Shown here: positions 53,346 to 64,000 of the stretch, in pieces | Numbering within the stretch: the stretch's first letter is position 1 | How the letters are laid out: every line of letters starts with the position of its first letter | Origin: Effrenium voratum | Taxonomy: Eukaryota > Sar > Dinophyceae > Suessiales > Symbiodiniaceae | DNA: 64,000 nt | Assembly (NCBI GenBank): GCA_963377175.1 | Contig: CAUJNA010003294.1 | Location: 755,001-819,000 of the forward strand | Direction: 5' to 3' | Notes under the pieces: model-generated | Told to the model about the DNA's origin: nothing | Database searches by the model: none | What the model saw: the letters and a program-made list of their open reading frames with translations, nothing else | Program-made: the position numbers and the translations under genes

Positions 53346-53959
53346 TGAGCCTCTCTCTTTGTCGTTCTCGATCTGACCGTTTGTTTGTTCTGTTTGTTTG
53401 TCATTTGTCCGACGTCTGCCTGCCCACCCACCTGTTTGTCTGCCTGCTTGCCTGCCTGCATGGCTGTCTGCCTTTGCGTGCACGTGTGGTTGATGATGTC
53501 GTATCCCACCATGGCGTGTTGTAAAGCATGATGTAGCGCATCGTATCTCGAGAGAATGCGGGAGAAACAGAGATGCCGCAGTTTAGTGTACCAATCCATA
53601 GGTTCGGAAAGTGTAATGTTGAGGAACTGTGCGCCTGCAACGGGCTTCAATCACGCGGAGACCACAGGTACACGCATTTGCTGCAGATGTAGGTCTGGGG
53701 GCACTTGTCCGCGTGTGCATGTGTGCATGTGTGTGCGTGTGTCCTATGTTTCGATGTTGTCTATGTTGTCAAAACGTTTTTGAGGGAGATGCAGCTGCAG
53801 TGGACCTCCATTTGTTTCTTCAGTGTTTGCTCCTGCCATGTCACCAGGCGCTTGTTGGTGTTACTGCCTTTCCCATGTCCTCGTGTTTTTCCTGGTCAAT
53901 GATTGAGCCATTTGACCCTCTCCACGGCACCGGGTGCGCGGTGTCTGAGCTCAGGAGCT

Positions 53960-54430
53960 CATCACGAGCTGGGAGTGGCTCCCTGGAGCTTGTGGGAGCC
54001 CTTCGAAGAGATGAAGACGGGCAGTTCCTGGTCCTTACCCACATCGCCCACCAGGCCCAAGTACCAGGGGGCCAGCATGGACTGGAGCGGCGCTCAGAGA
54101 AAAAAAAGAGCGTTTTGCAGTCGGAAGATGAGTTGTGTGGGCCAAGTCATGTGGTTCAGGCGCTGTCGCTCCAACTCGGCTTGTGTTACATAAAGGCAGG
54201 TCTGCTTAGGTTCTTCTCATGCAAGGATGGGCAGAGCTGCGGCAGTGGGCATGTTCCTGGGTAGCTTCCTTTGCTTGCGGCGGGCTGACAAGTCGGAGAC
54301 CCTTGCGCAGCTGAGCTGCTGTGTGGGCGGCGGCTTGATGTGGACCTGTGCGCTTGGCGCCTGGACGCATGCGGTGTCTATGACGTGGGCATTGCTGGTT
54401 CTCGGGTCGACAGGGGGGTTTTGGGAATGA
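53960..54430 (+). CDS. Possible C-terminal exons of the AGMO-like gene
   Basis: A piece at 53975-54100 (PWSLWEPFEEMKTG, RPKYQGASMDW) and a hydrophobic piece from about 54230 (AAAVGMFLGSFLCL, then GGGLMWTCALGAW and MTWALLVLG), ending at TGA 54428-54430, sit where AGMO's C-terminal membrane helices would be expected. The link is positional and by hydrophobicity only. Confidence 0.4.
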
Positions 54431-55247
54431 ACCTGGGGATCTCAAAGGAAACCACAAGGTGATGTTTATGATCATGGGGGTCATTGCCTCATTCCCTGCT
54501 GAGCAGCAAGGTGAGTAGCACATCTTTGGCTTGACTTGGGGTTCCCAAACCTGAGTACCACGGACTTGCCTGGCAAGCGACAGCAAGCTTGCACACGCAA
54601 TTGACATAAGAAAGAACTAATCCCGACAAAGCCCCAAACACACTGGTTTCAGACTGCCTGCAGGCAAGTTCTTGGATACAGGGGCCTACGATGCTGCCTG
54701 TGCAAGCAGGCTCCTGGCAGCTGCGAGCCTCACAGCTGCTGACATTGGTTTTGGTGCTGCGGCTGCCAAGTGAGAAGCTGCTAGGGCTTCGACGCTTGTG
54801 GGCGCCTTGTGACAAAAAATGCGAAGGCTCCGCCTAGGGTTGCTCAGAAATTGGGAGGCCACAGTCTATTTCCAGCCAGTTTGACCGGTTTGGCCAGAAA
54901 CGAACATGGCAAGCCAGATTAGCTTGTTGGCCGAAGGCAGCTTCTCAGATCGAGAGTTGGGGTGGTCAGGGTGAGGTGAGATTCTGCGCCTCGGCTTCAA
55001 TCTTGTCAAGGTCCGGTGCTGCAGGGCACGGCTGGCTCCTATTCCATTCACCCAAAGAGGTTGGATGTCTTTCTCAGACGCAGGTTCCTGAGGTGCTGCA
55101 AGTTTTTGGATGTAAAGCCGCAGTTAGGGGTTTTCTGCAAGTGAGAGCTTGCAACCCGCGTGGTGCTGCATGTGTGTGTGTGTGGCCCAACAATCGCTGC
55201 GATACAAGCCTGCTTGATTCACATGAGCAGCGGTTTCTAAGGAAGGC

Positions 55248-57311
55248 ATGGAGTCTTTGCAGTCTCTGACCTTCATCATAAATCCATGGTCCCTGAACCT
55301 CCCAGCCTACGTGGCTGTCATCATCGTCAAGGAGCCGCCGAACTTGTTGTGGAAGCCCTTTGCAGCGATCGGACCACTGCAAATGTTGAGGTTTGTGTCA
55401 AATATTGAGGGCCCCCAAAAAAGAAAGGTGGTTTTCCTTGCGGTTCCCCTTTGAAAACCACAAAAAAGAGTATCTGAACAAAAACATGCTGCAAGAAGTG
55501 AAAAGACTGGCTGCGCAGACAAGGCGAGGATCCTCTGAAATTTCATGATGCAAATACTTTGAGTATTTGCGCTCGAAATGTTAGCCAAAATTGTCAAGGG
55601 ACTGGGAAGCCGTTTGAGCGTCTCAGTCTGCAGTTGAACCGCTGTTCGGCACCAGGAAATGGCCTTGCAAATCACAGACTTTTGTCCGCGGCTTACGCAG
55701 CAGCTGTGTGTGGCCTGAACTTGTGACTGGTGCGTTTGTTAGTGACTGGTTCACATTGACATGATCTTACATATTTTGACGTGGATTCCATTCTATGTCG
55801 ATGTTCTAGCAGCATGTTATGTTCACCAGTGCGTCATGGAATCTGGCCCAAGCTTGTGGGGCCGGTGCATTTTTTGAGGTGTCACTTGTGCCTGCCGATT
55901 CCTGAAGCCCCTGCCCAGCCGCACTGGAACCAAAGTTCTGTACAAGAATCAGCTGGGCGGAAAGGAGCGTGCCATGGATGAGGGCAGGGCAGTGGATGCT
56001 CGAGTGGGGCTGTCAGCAGGGAAGTGGATGCTGTTGCCAGCTTGCTTTCAAGTTTCTGATGTTTGGGTATCATTACTGTCCCATTGTCCTGCTGTACAGA
56101 GCAACAGAGCTAGCAGGATGCCGCTGTCTTGACCATCAACTCGGTCATTGAGAGCATCTTTACCTGTCACATTCTCTACATGCTGTGGCTGGACCGCACT
56201 TTGTTTTGTAGCCTGTAACGTTGCAGACTGAACTTCCGGCATAGTTGCGCGTTTAATTGACCCTCACCCTCAAAAAACAGACGCACATGGAGGCTACGCC
56301 CAAAGCTTAAACCAAGACTTGGGGGCGAGGTGGAACTCTCCGTTGATTGTCCGCAGCTGGACCTCCATTGGCTTCCTCAATGGCCCTGTCGCGCTCCTGC
56401 GGCCAAGCCGCACTTGGCAGAGCTCACATCGCTATAAGGCGGGGGGGGAGAAGCGAAAAGGATTAGCTGAGGCTTCTGATCCTATACAACGATATGCTCT
56501 ACGCTCCTGCCCACCGCGCCTTGTCCATTTTGTGTGAGAGTGTGCCACTTGGTGAAGGCAACTCGGCGATTCAGCCATGCAAGGTTTGCTGCACCATCCG
56601 GCGTTGTATGCTTACATTCACAAGCACCACCATCGCTCCGTCTACCCCACTCGTGGCAATATTGATGCTCGCAACGAGCACCCTCTCGAGCAGCTGCAAC
56701 TTGCACGCATGGCAACTGAGTGGCCACAGGAACACGGGAAGCTCATTGGCCTGCGGCCGGCACAGACAAGCAAAGGCTGTCAGGTCTCAGGGCTATGCAT
56801 TTGTTGTGTGGAACGTTCGGCTCAGGATGGCAATGTCCCTTTGGATGATTGCCATACATCTCGTGTCCCTCACTGGTTTGCACGCCGTGGCACTGGGGGG
56901 ACACCTCTCGCTGATGACCGTCGGCGCTTCATTGAATCACACCGGCTTTGACTTACAGGTCAGCCTCCTAGGCGCCTCAGCTTCGGTTTGAGACGATGTT
57001 GGCAACTGCATCCAGTTTTGTTTGACTTGGGGTTGGCTATCAGCCAAGTGCTCGGAGGAAGGTTAAGGGGCACATTGTTGCAGGTGTGGATTTGTACTCA
57101 ACCGCTGCTCATGAAATGCACCACCGCCGTCCCGACAAGAACTTTGCACAGTTCACAATGGTTTGGGCTTCCTGGCTGCAAACTTTAAGAAAAGCGAAGG
57201 TTCGATCGATTGCAATGACAGCATACTAAGGACAAGCTGATGGGAACCTACATTCCCTATGCCAAAGAAGAGGGGGCAGAGGACGTGGACGTGAGCAAAA
57301 AGGCAATGTAG
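55248..57311 (+). CDS. Sterol desaturase / fatty acid hydroxylase superfamily protein
   Basis: Di-iron membrane oxygenases of this superfamily act on sterols or lipids in the ER. Exon 56117-~56215 gives AVLTINSVIESIF and CHILYMLW. Exon 56472-56515 gives LLILYNDMLYAPAH and joins by a 68-nt GC-AG intron to 56584 onward: RLLHHPALYAYIHKHHHR, then GNIDARNEHPLE. This supplies box 1 (HRLLH) and box 2 (HKHHH). A later exon gives LHAVALGGHLSLMTVGASL and NHTGFDLQ. The exon at about 57090 gives AHEMHHRRPDKNFAQF, which is box 3 (HEMHH). The last exon gives DKLMGTYIPYAKEEG and ends with TAG 57309-57311. Earlier pieces at 55248 (ATG, then NPWSLNLPAYVAVIIV) and 55885 (LKPLPSRTGTKVLYKNQ) are likely 5' exons, but that is not certain. 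The substrate cannot be deduced. Confidence 0.8.
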
Positions 57312-57965
57312 AGATATAGGGATATCTTACCTAAAGAAGTGATGGCTGATCCGGGACATGCAACAAACTTGTTTTTTGCAATAAGAATGGGGCGGAAGCT
57401 ATGCTTTGCGGGGAAAGCCTTCACGGTCCCAATTTGCATGCTAGGAAGACGCAGGCAACTGCCACTGCTGTAGACAAAGACGCTTGGTGTGCAGTGACTA
57501 TTTCTTCTGGCTTACTGGCCCTCGCTAGTGCCAATGGGATGGCACCCTCTTGGGGATGTGCCGCACCGCTAGGTGCTTCCGTTCCGGGCTTCTTGCGCTT
57601 AACACTGGCAGAGTGTAAATTTTGATCATCCCTGGAAAGCTTGAACGCGTAGTGGCTTTCAAGGGAGCTCACGGAGTTTTCCAGCTATGCTCATTTGCGA
57701 AATCCATTGGCCGCCTGTTGCTGTGGAAGCAATCTGTGCGGTGCTGTACATTCAGACGTGACTAGCGCTTGGGACCAGGAGGAAAAAGTGCCGGGTCAGC
57801 AGAACAGCGAATGTAAAGGAACAGTCTTCGGCCGGGACTTTGCGAATCGTGGTTTTCATGGGCAGGAGCACACAACGACAATGGAACCGATGATGTTGGC
57901 TGACAGGCATTGCATAACTTCCATCAGGACTTGCCCTCACAGATTTGCGCAACGGGGGCTGGACG
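57312..57965. other. Spacer
   Basis: No recognised gene is seen. Confidence 0.4.
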
Positions 57966-58470
57966 ACTTCAAGCTGGAGCCGCCAAAGAGTACCTCATGA
58001 TTCGGGCGGCGCCTCCCTTTGCTGACAAAAACGAAGCTAGAAGGGGTAGCAGAAAAGGCCAGACTTGATAGATGACAGAAAATGCGAGCCAAAGCGGGAA
58101 CGTTTGTCCACAGAACTTGCTCTTGCACGCCCTTCCTTAATTACTCCCCTGCCCCGCATATTCCCATGACAATGGCTGAACAGTTCCAAACTGAAGCTGC
58201 CAAAGTGTACCAGTGTGCTTTGTGCATTGCACTTGTACTGAAGAAATGTTCTCGCTGGAGCTGCCAAGGTACTTGCGATTTTCAAGCCGGAGCTGCCAAA
58301 GTGTACCATTACTTTGCTGAAAAGATACGACGCCAAGCTTGAACTACAGACCATGTCATTTGATTGGAAAAACGTTGGGAGGAATACGGCGAGTGTCATT
58401 GATTGATAGGAGAACCGTAAGAACAAAGGTACCGTTTGTCGTTTGATCGGAAAACAACAAGAAGATAGCG
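57966..58470. repeat. Degenerate dispersed repeats (gagctgccaaag and tttgatcggaaaac)
   Basis: A ~25-bp motif around 'ggagctgccaaagtgtacc' occurs about four times (57968, 58190, 58256, 58288). A second motif near 'tcatttgattggaaaaac' occurs about three times at 58352-58460. The copies are diverged and irregularly spaced. Confidence 0.6.
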
Positions 58471-59945
58471 CTTGCACATATCTTCCCAGAGTTCGGTGAT
58501 TAGGATTCGCAATGCGGTTAGTTGTCCGAGATTTGGAGCACGAACGAAAGAAGTCCGGCAAGCACGTCACTCGCGCCAGTTCCCACGTGATGTCTTGACT
58601 GCGCGCCCACGCAGCAATGTTGCTCCAAGCATGTGGCTGCAGAGTGCGTTGTCCTCCCTGGATGCCTGTGAGGGCTCCTATGGCTACGGGCCGCGCCGAC
58701 CATGCAGGGCCTCACCAGGCTTGGCAGAGGGGTTACAGATGTCGAGCAGACTAGCAGCCATCCATTTCTTCAAATCTATTTTAGCGCGAGCCAGAAGAGG
58801 GTCCCCCCCCCCGAAAAAAATAAAACCAAAAAAGAGAAAAGAAAAGAACAACCAACGGCCAGGCAGCGTTCCACTAGTTCTTGAGAAGTGTCCACAGCAT
58901 TTTCCTGAAGCTGCTTGGCAGGCTCAGCGTCATGCTCGACCAACACACTTGCATGCTCCAGCAGCTTGAGCACAATGGCTCCAGAAGATTCAGAAGAGTC
59001 GCAGCTTGGGCGAAGAAGACCTGAGCCACAATGTGGGTGTGGGTCAAAAATAGGTACCCCAAATGGAATCCTGGTGGTTTAATTTTGACCCATATGGTTT
59101 GACGTGGAGGGCATTTCAATTTCAAGTGCAATCTTGAACGCATGGAAGATACCGCTGCGGGTGGTGCATTTGGCAAGGGCTTGCATATGCAATGCCTGGC
59201 AGCGGAGGCACGCTCTCCATGAGGAACAGCTGGACGAAGCCAGTCCATTGAAGAGCTTGGGATGGCGTGATGGCTTGCGGAGTGGCTCCTCGGATGAGTT
59301 CTGGTTCCTTCTTGTGACAAACAAGTTGCTGGCCGTGCGCTGTGATTTCGAAAGACTCAAGACTCCTACATGGACACTTTCTTTTGCCCCTGTTCCGAAG
59401 TATGGAACCTTTCTCTTTCACGATCGTTCAACTTGAATGGGTGATGTTTTGGGGTGGTAAATGCAATGACCTCATGTCCGGTAGGTCGCAAGCTGACGAC
59501 CCGTGATGACTGGCATTCCTTTGAGGCAACTCGGCTTTGCAATATAGCAATGGGCCACTTGAGCTCCAATCAAAATCCTGGGCAGATCAAACTATGTAGA
59601 GGACCGTGCAGCCGCCCTTTTGATTCTTTACATTGACTGGTTTTGATTCAATCCTTTTAATTCCAGTGAACTGAGTGTGCTGATCCCAGGTGCGTTTGCT
59701 TCACCCTTTGGAGGAAGGCAAGTCGTTTGATGCGCCTTGGCTTCATATTGCCCAACTGTGCACAGTGATTGGTCTGCCTGGAGGAGGCGGTCTTTTCGCC
59801 CAAGTCTGGGGACGAAGGAGGGGGTGGTGCCCGTGAACTGTGGCTGTGGGTCAAGACCAATGCTTCCATTTTGGACCCCTATTTTTGTCTATTTTTGTGA
59901 GCCTTGGGATGTTCACTGGGGCCACGATGTGGATTTTTCGACCTT
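58471..59945. other. No recognisable gene
   Basis: Overlapping short frames occur on both strands. A C/A tract lies at 58803-58850 (cccccccc, then gaaaaaaataaa). Confidence 0.35.
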
Positions 59946-60049
59946 TTGACCCATGGAGACCCGTGAGCCCAGACCCTCAAGTGACCAACGCGCGCCAGGA
60001 CGGTGCCGCTCTGCTTCCCCAAGTCTGCGCGGGCGCTTTGAGGCGGGCG

Positions 60050-60225
60050 CTATGGCCCATGCCCAGGGCTTCGACGACGAGAAGTTCCGAGGCCACGCGA
60101 AGATCATCGCCCGCGACGTGGCGCGGGTGTTCGCAGGCAGCGGGTTCTCGTGGATTTGGTCGCTCGCTGGCGTAGACATGGTGCGCTGGGACGTGCACTT
60201 TGATCAGCTGGAAGTGCAACCTCAA
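60050..60225 (+). CDS. Unidentified coding-like exon
   Basis: ATG 60052 opens MAHAQGFDDEKFRGHAKII, then ARDVARVFAGSGFSWIW and DMVRWDVHFDQLEVQPQ. GC-rich codon choice and amphipathic character suggest a real exon. No family is recognised. Confidence 0.4.
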
Positions 60226-63200
60226 GGACTTGCAATTGCAGTGTGGGGGGGCTTTTCTGTCGCGGGACTTTTTCCGATGAGAGCAGCGACCAATCACGAA
60301 AGCTATGGCAATCTAGCTAGCGCCCCTCTTTCTTCAGCAAGTATATAATGGAGCCAGGCTGCCCAGTATTCGCACCAAGAGATTTGGCTTTGGAAGATTC
60401 CTGGCTTTGCACCAGCAGGGGACCGCCCAGGACGCAGGGCTGTTTGAGTACTTTGCCATTCTTCTTTTCTTCTCGTCAGGTGCTTCCCCTGTCAACCCGC
60501 AAAAGTCAGCTGAAGCTGCGCCTCAAGTGGCCTCAAGTTTTGGTCACATTCGCGAGATGGGCACATTCGCTCTAGCAACTGGGTGCAGGCCACGAAGCAG
60601 TAGACCAGCTTCGACTGCACATGGCAGCCATTCTCAGAGGCTTGGGGGCAGTCTGAGCTGGCGGTTCGCTTTTGAAGGATGCTTGTTAGGGCATGACTCG
60701 CTGGTGTTGAAGGTGTTTAGGACATTTACTCTAAGCTTGAAGTTCAGAGAGTGGCCTAGGCTGCCGACCGAAAGCACGCATAATTCATGGGGCAATTTGG
60801 AGCGATATCCTGGATGGGACTGTTCAGCTGCGCACGGGGTGCCTAGGGTTCCAACTTTGCCAGTCGCCACGGATTGAGATCTCAGCCATCGAAGCACTGC
60901 GGTTTTTCGTTTGCTCAAGGTTTGGGATGGAGTGAGCGTGCTCGAGCGTGCTCAAGTTACGTTAAGATGCATGGAGCCAAAAGGATCAAACGTGAGAAAG
61001 CAGTAGAGCGTAGATTTCATGGAGGGGCCTTCCTCAGAAAGCTGAGAGTGTGCTTTTCCGGCAGGCTACGCCAGGAGATTCCCAACACTGGGCTATACGC
61101 AGGGTATGTGCTTCTTAGCGGCGGTAACTTGCAGTAAGGGAGTCCTGGCAGCAGGTGGGGGGTCCAGGGTTCACAATGCGGGTCCTAAAATGCCCAAATT
61201 TGTTGCCATTCTGGAGAATCGTGTGTTGGCATTGGACATGGGCAAAGAGGGAAAAAAATACGGTGACCCAAATGACACAAAAAACAACACGCAGAAACGC
61301 AGAAACGCTCTCTGAAATGCCATGTTTGGATGCCACTCTGGAATCCTGAACTGGATCAGGACCTGATGCCGAGCAGCTGTTTGTGGACTACATGTCGGCG
61401 TTTCAGACGCTGTGACGTGAGTCGGAGGTGTGAGCTTGAGACTGTTGTAGGCTCGAAGTGTAATGAGTTGTTAAGAGTTACTTGGGGCTCACGGAAGGGC
61501 ACCGGACAAAACCATGAAGGAATACGCAAACAACTTTTGAAGTTCCCCTGGCCCTTCCAATCCCCTTACTTTGGTGGAGAAGTGTTGATACGGCGTCCGC
61601 TGTGCAGCATGGCCAGCGCAAGCTGGGCTGAACCGCAGCCGCTCTTACAAAAGCACAAAGTTGCAACATGAGCGAAAGGCGGACGAACAGCTCTGCTTTC
61701 GTCGCAGCTGATGAGCAATGTTGGCATGTTGTTTTAAGAACTGCGCCAATCTGAGGTTGCTTTGGTCGCCTGGGTTTCCGTTGATCGAGGAGGGCATGCC
61801 TTTGTTTCGCGAGCTCCTGGATGAGCTGGATGGAGAGCTGAGTTCTCATCTCTTCGACAGTCTAGGCTGGACGCAGACCTGAGATGTTTAGCATGGTTTG
61901 CGCATGTCTAGCTCCTTCGGTCCTGAGACCCGCTGACGTTTTGACTGCCCAGCTTGCATTTCTTTACGCGTGTGAGTTGGAGGCCTGAATCTAACGGCGG
62001 TACTGCCGACTGCTTGGCTGTCAATGTTTGGCAAATGGCTGCCCTTCGAAATGCTCAACGATGTCGTGCCATTCCTGGCTTCGGCCGGGCTTGCTGGCTT
62101 TCTGACTGTGACCATGGTGATTCTCACCTCGTGGCTGGGATGGCACCAATCCAGATGTTTTGGTCCAAGGTCTTCTGATCTTCTTCTTCATAACCTGCCC
62201 GTGCTAGATATACCCCTAAAGGTGCAAACCAGTGAAGCTTCAACTGTCGCAAAGGTACCGGTGCGAGCTCATGGGACATCAGCATGTGGAGGAAGTCCTG
62301 ATATTCATTGCCAGCCTGCGCAAGTCTCCCACGCCAGCAAACTTGATGTTCCGCTGCCACCAGACGTTGCCCAGCGTGACGCAGCAGGCGTTGGCCAGTC
62401 TGGCCTGCGGTCCCCCCAAACTGGACATGATTTGAAGATGTGGCAACCACTTTCCAAGCCCCCGCTTCACAGACAGACCACAGTACTTGCGTTGGCACGG
62501 GTGTCAGGTGCCAGGCTGATGGCTCCAAAGCTCCAAATTCTCGCAGCTCATGCACTGAGCCCGCCTGAGCTGCCAGTTAGTGCGTAAGGCGCGCGAGGCT
62601 TGAGAGCCCATTGCCATGGACAGGGCTTCAAAAGGAAGCGGCTTCGGCCATGTGGAGCCGAGAGCATTCAGAGCACGGCTGCTTTTTGCCAATGTTTGAA
62701 GCCCTGTTTCGGCTTGCCAAGCCTTGCCAGCATGTCGAGCTATGCGGCACAAGCTGTGGGTCCTAAAGGCTGCAGTTTTCTGACAGCACCCTGTCACTCA
62801 AGAGACTCTTGGGATCCAGGCGCGTGCTTGGCCAGTTTGCCTTGTGCCCTTTGTGCGTGGGGCAAACATAATTCCCGACTTGCTCGTGACTTTTGCCTCC
62901 CTAAGTGAGGCCGTTTGCAAATTGTTTCAAGGGAGGGGGTCGTGTTGCATTCGCTCTCGCATGTCAGGCTTCAGGATTGCATTACCTTTTGCTGGCCTCC
63001 AAACAAGGATTGTTGGATGCGAGTGCAAGTGCCCGTCTCCCAAAACAGGGATTTTCCCCAGGCACTTCTGACACGCCCCCCCGCGAACGAATGGAAGGAG
63101 GACGCAGTTCTGCCGAGAATGCGCGAAGACTTGTATGGCTGCCGTCAGCCAGACAGACGTGGCAGGTATCAATGCTGGAGTGGTTTGGGCATGTCAGCTG

Positions 63201-64000
63201 GCAAACTTGACATGTACGCGTGTGCTGTTGTTGTGGAGCTGCGGGCATTTAGACGTGTGTGAATAGAGCTGCACGCAATGCATTTGTCAGCTCAATGCTG
63301 GCAAAGATCAAAACTAATTGTGCCTGGTCTCCTGCAGAAGTGCATTTTCTCAGGATTTGACAGGCGCGCTGGCAAGACTTGTCAGCTGTGAACTCATCCC
63401 CTCATATCCTTGCTGGCAGGGCAGGCCTGAGGGGCTGGATGACACTCGAATCAGACTGGGGTAAGACTTTTTGGGATGTGGTCGAAGCTTGGTTCAAGAA
63501 TCAACATGTTTTTCCGCGGCCTTTTCACGTTTCGCCGTCCAAATATTGCTGCCCAAGCCCCCCTGAACAACACGTTCTCTCACCGAAGTTTGTTGTATGC
63601 AGCGGAAAGCATACGTGGCCGTTTCCTGTGGTTAAATTGTTAGGCACAAAAGATGGAATGTGAGCTAGAGAGAAGATGGGGACATGAGTGAGAGCCTTTC
63701 CTGGGCGGTACACATTGTGCCGCCCGTCATTCAGTTGGGTCATTCTTGGACTCGCTTGGCTACGTGCAAGCCGCCTCGCAGGCGTGAAAAAGTGAAAAAG
63801 GCAACGGAGTTTGGAAGTCACGGACATCAACCCACAGAAGAGGGTTGTTGCAATGATGGTACGCGCTCGGCTCAAAAGCTCGCAGCGCCTGTGAGAGATG
63901 AAGTCGCCATCAAAAGCTTGAACGGTGTGGGGTGTGACTCTTTCATTGCACACCCAGGCCTCAGAATGCGCACAATGGCAACCTGCCCGGGTAAGAGCTG
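60226..64000. other. Weak exon candidates, no assembled gene
   Basis: Coding-like + strand pieces include 61780-61865 (LIEEGMPLFRELLDELDGEL), 62024-62160 (a membrane helix PFLASAGLAGFLTVTMVILT) and 62275-62430 (EEVLIFIASLRKSPTPANL). They could be exons of one or more genes continuing past the window, but none can be named. Confidence 0.35.

Noticed and set aside
61780..61865. TBC (Rab-GAP) domain exon
   Set aside because: The peptide LIEEGMPLFRELLDELDG only loosely recalls that domain, and no IxxDxxR or YxQ motif was found nearby.

Overview
The window looks like nuclear DNA of a dinoflagellate, most likely of the Symbiodiniaceae type. The reasons are internal. Genes are broken by many short introns whose 5' ends are GC or GA more often than GT, while the 3' ends are AG followed by an exonic G. 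All fourteen recognisable genes lie on the + strand. Ribosomal protein eS7 occurs as three tandem copies. Large PPR proteins with repeated 'ISAC.KG.QW' signatures and secreted proteins with 'GI.EHPEWYP' signatures are present. There is no operon structure, no ribosome binding sites and no phage or IS element. Exon models come from reading the sequence against protein families known from memory. No alignment was run.

Layout. 1-4.1 kb: diverged direct repeats, a 24-bp hairpin and no secure gene. 4.2-5.9 kb: a Cys-rich protein made of ten 52-residue repeats. 7.6-8.0 kb: homopurine satellite. 8.5-9.6 kb: GNAT acetyltransferase exons. 10.4-14.6 kb: a DRG2-like GTPase in about 23 exons. 15.2-17.5 kb: an intron-rich PPR gene. 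19.3-20.4 kb: exons of a CRT/DMT-like transporter. 23.7-25.8 kb: a 717-residue PPR protein with no intron. 25.8-32.9 kb: only isolated exon-like pieces. 32.9-36.5 kb: three eS7 genes with identical coding sequence. 37.8-40.5 kb: a triplicated EF-hand gene. 41.1-41.4 kb: homopyrimidine satellite. 42.1-45.1 kb: a membrane-anchored Cys-rich protein with HGLGHG and GGVFMEFW motifs. 46.8-48.0 kb: a secreted HAD-like protein. 49.5-51.1 kb: unidentified exons followed by a thrombospondin type-1 (TSP1) protein. 52.0-54.4 kb: an alkylglycerol monooxygenase-like gene. 55.2-57.3 kb: a sterol-desaturase-like gene. 57.3-64 kb: weak exon candidates and degenerate repeats.

The genes do not form one pathway. 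Protein synthesis and RNA-related functions (eS7, DRG2, PPRs) are mixed with membrane and lipid functions (two fatty-acid-hydroxylase-superfamily genes 2.2 kb apart, and a transporter) and secreted or calcium-binding proteins. No single new system is evident. The points most worth follow-up are the splice-site spectrum and micro-exons of the DRG2 gene, the repeat protein whose repeats differ almost only at third codon positions, the eS7 copies whose identity stops at the CDS ends, the Cys-rich HGLGHG/FMEFW protein, and the intronless PPR gene downstream of an intron-rich one.
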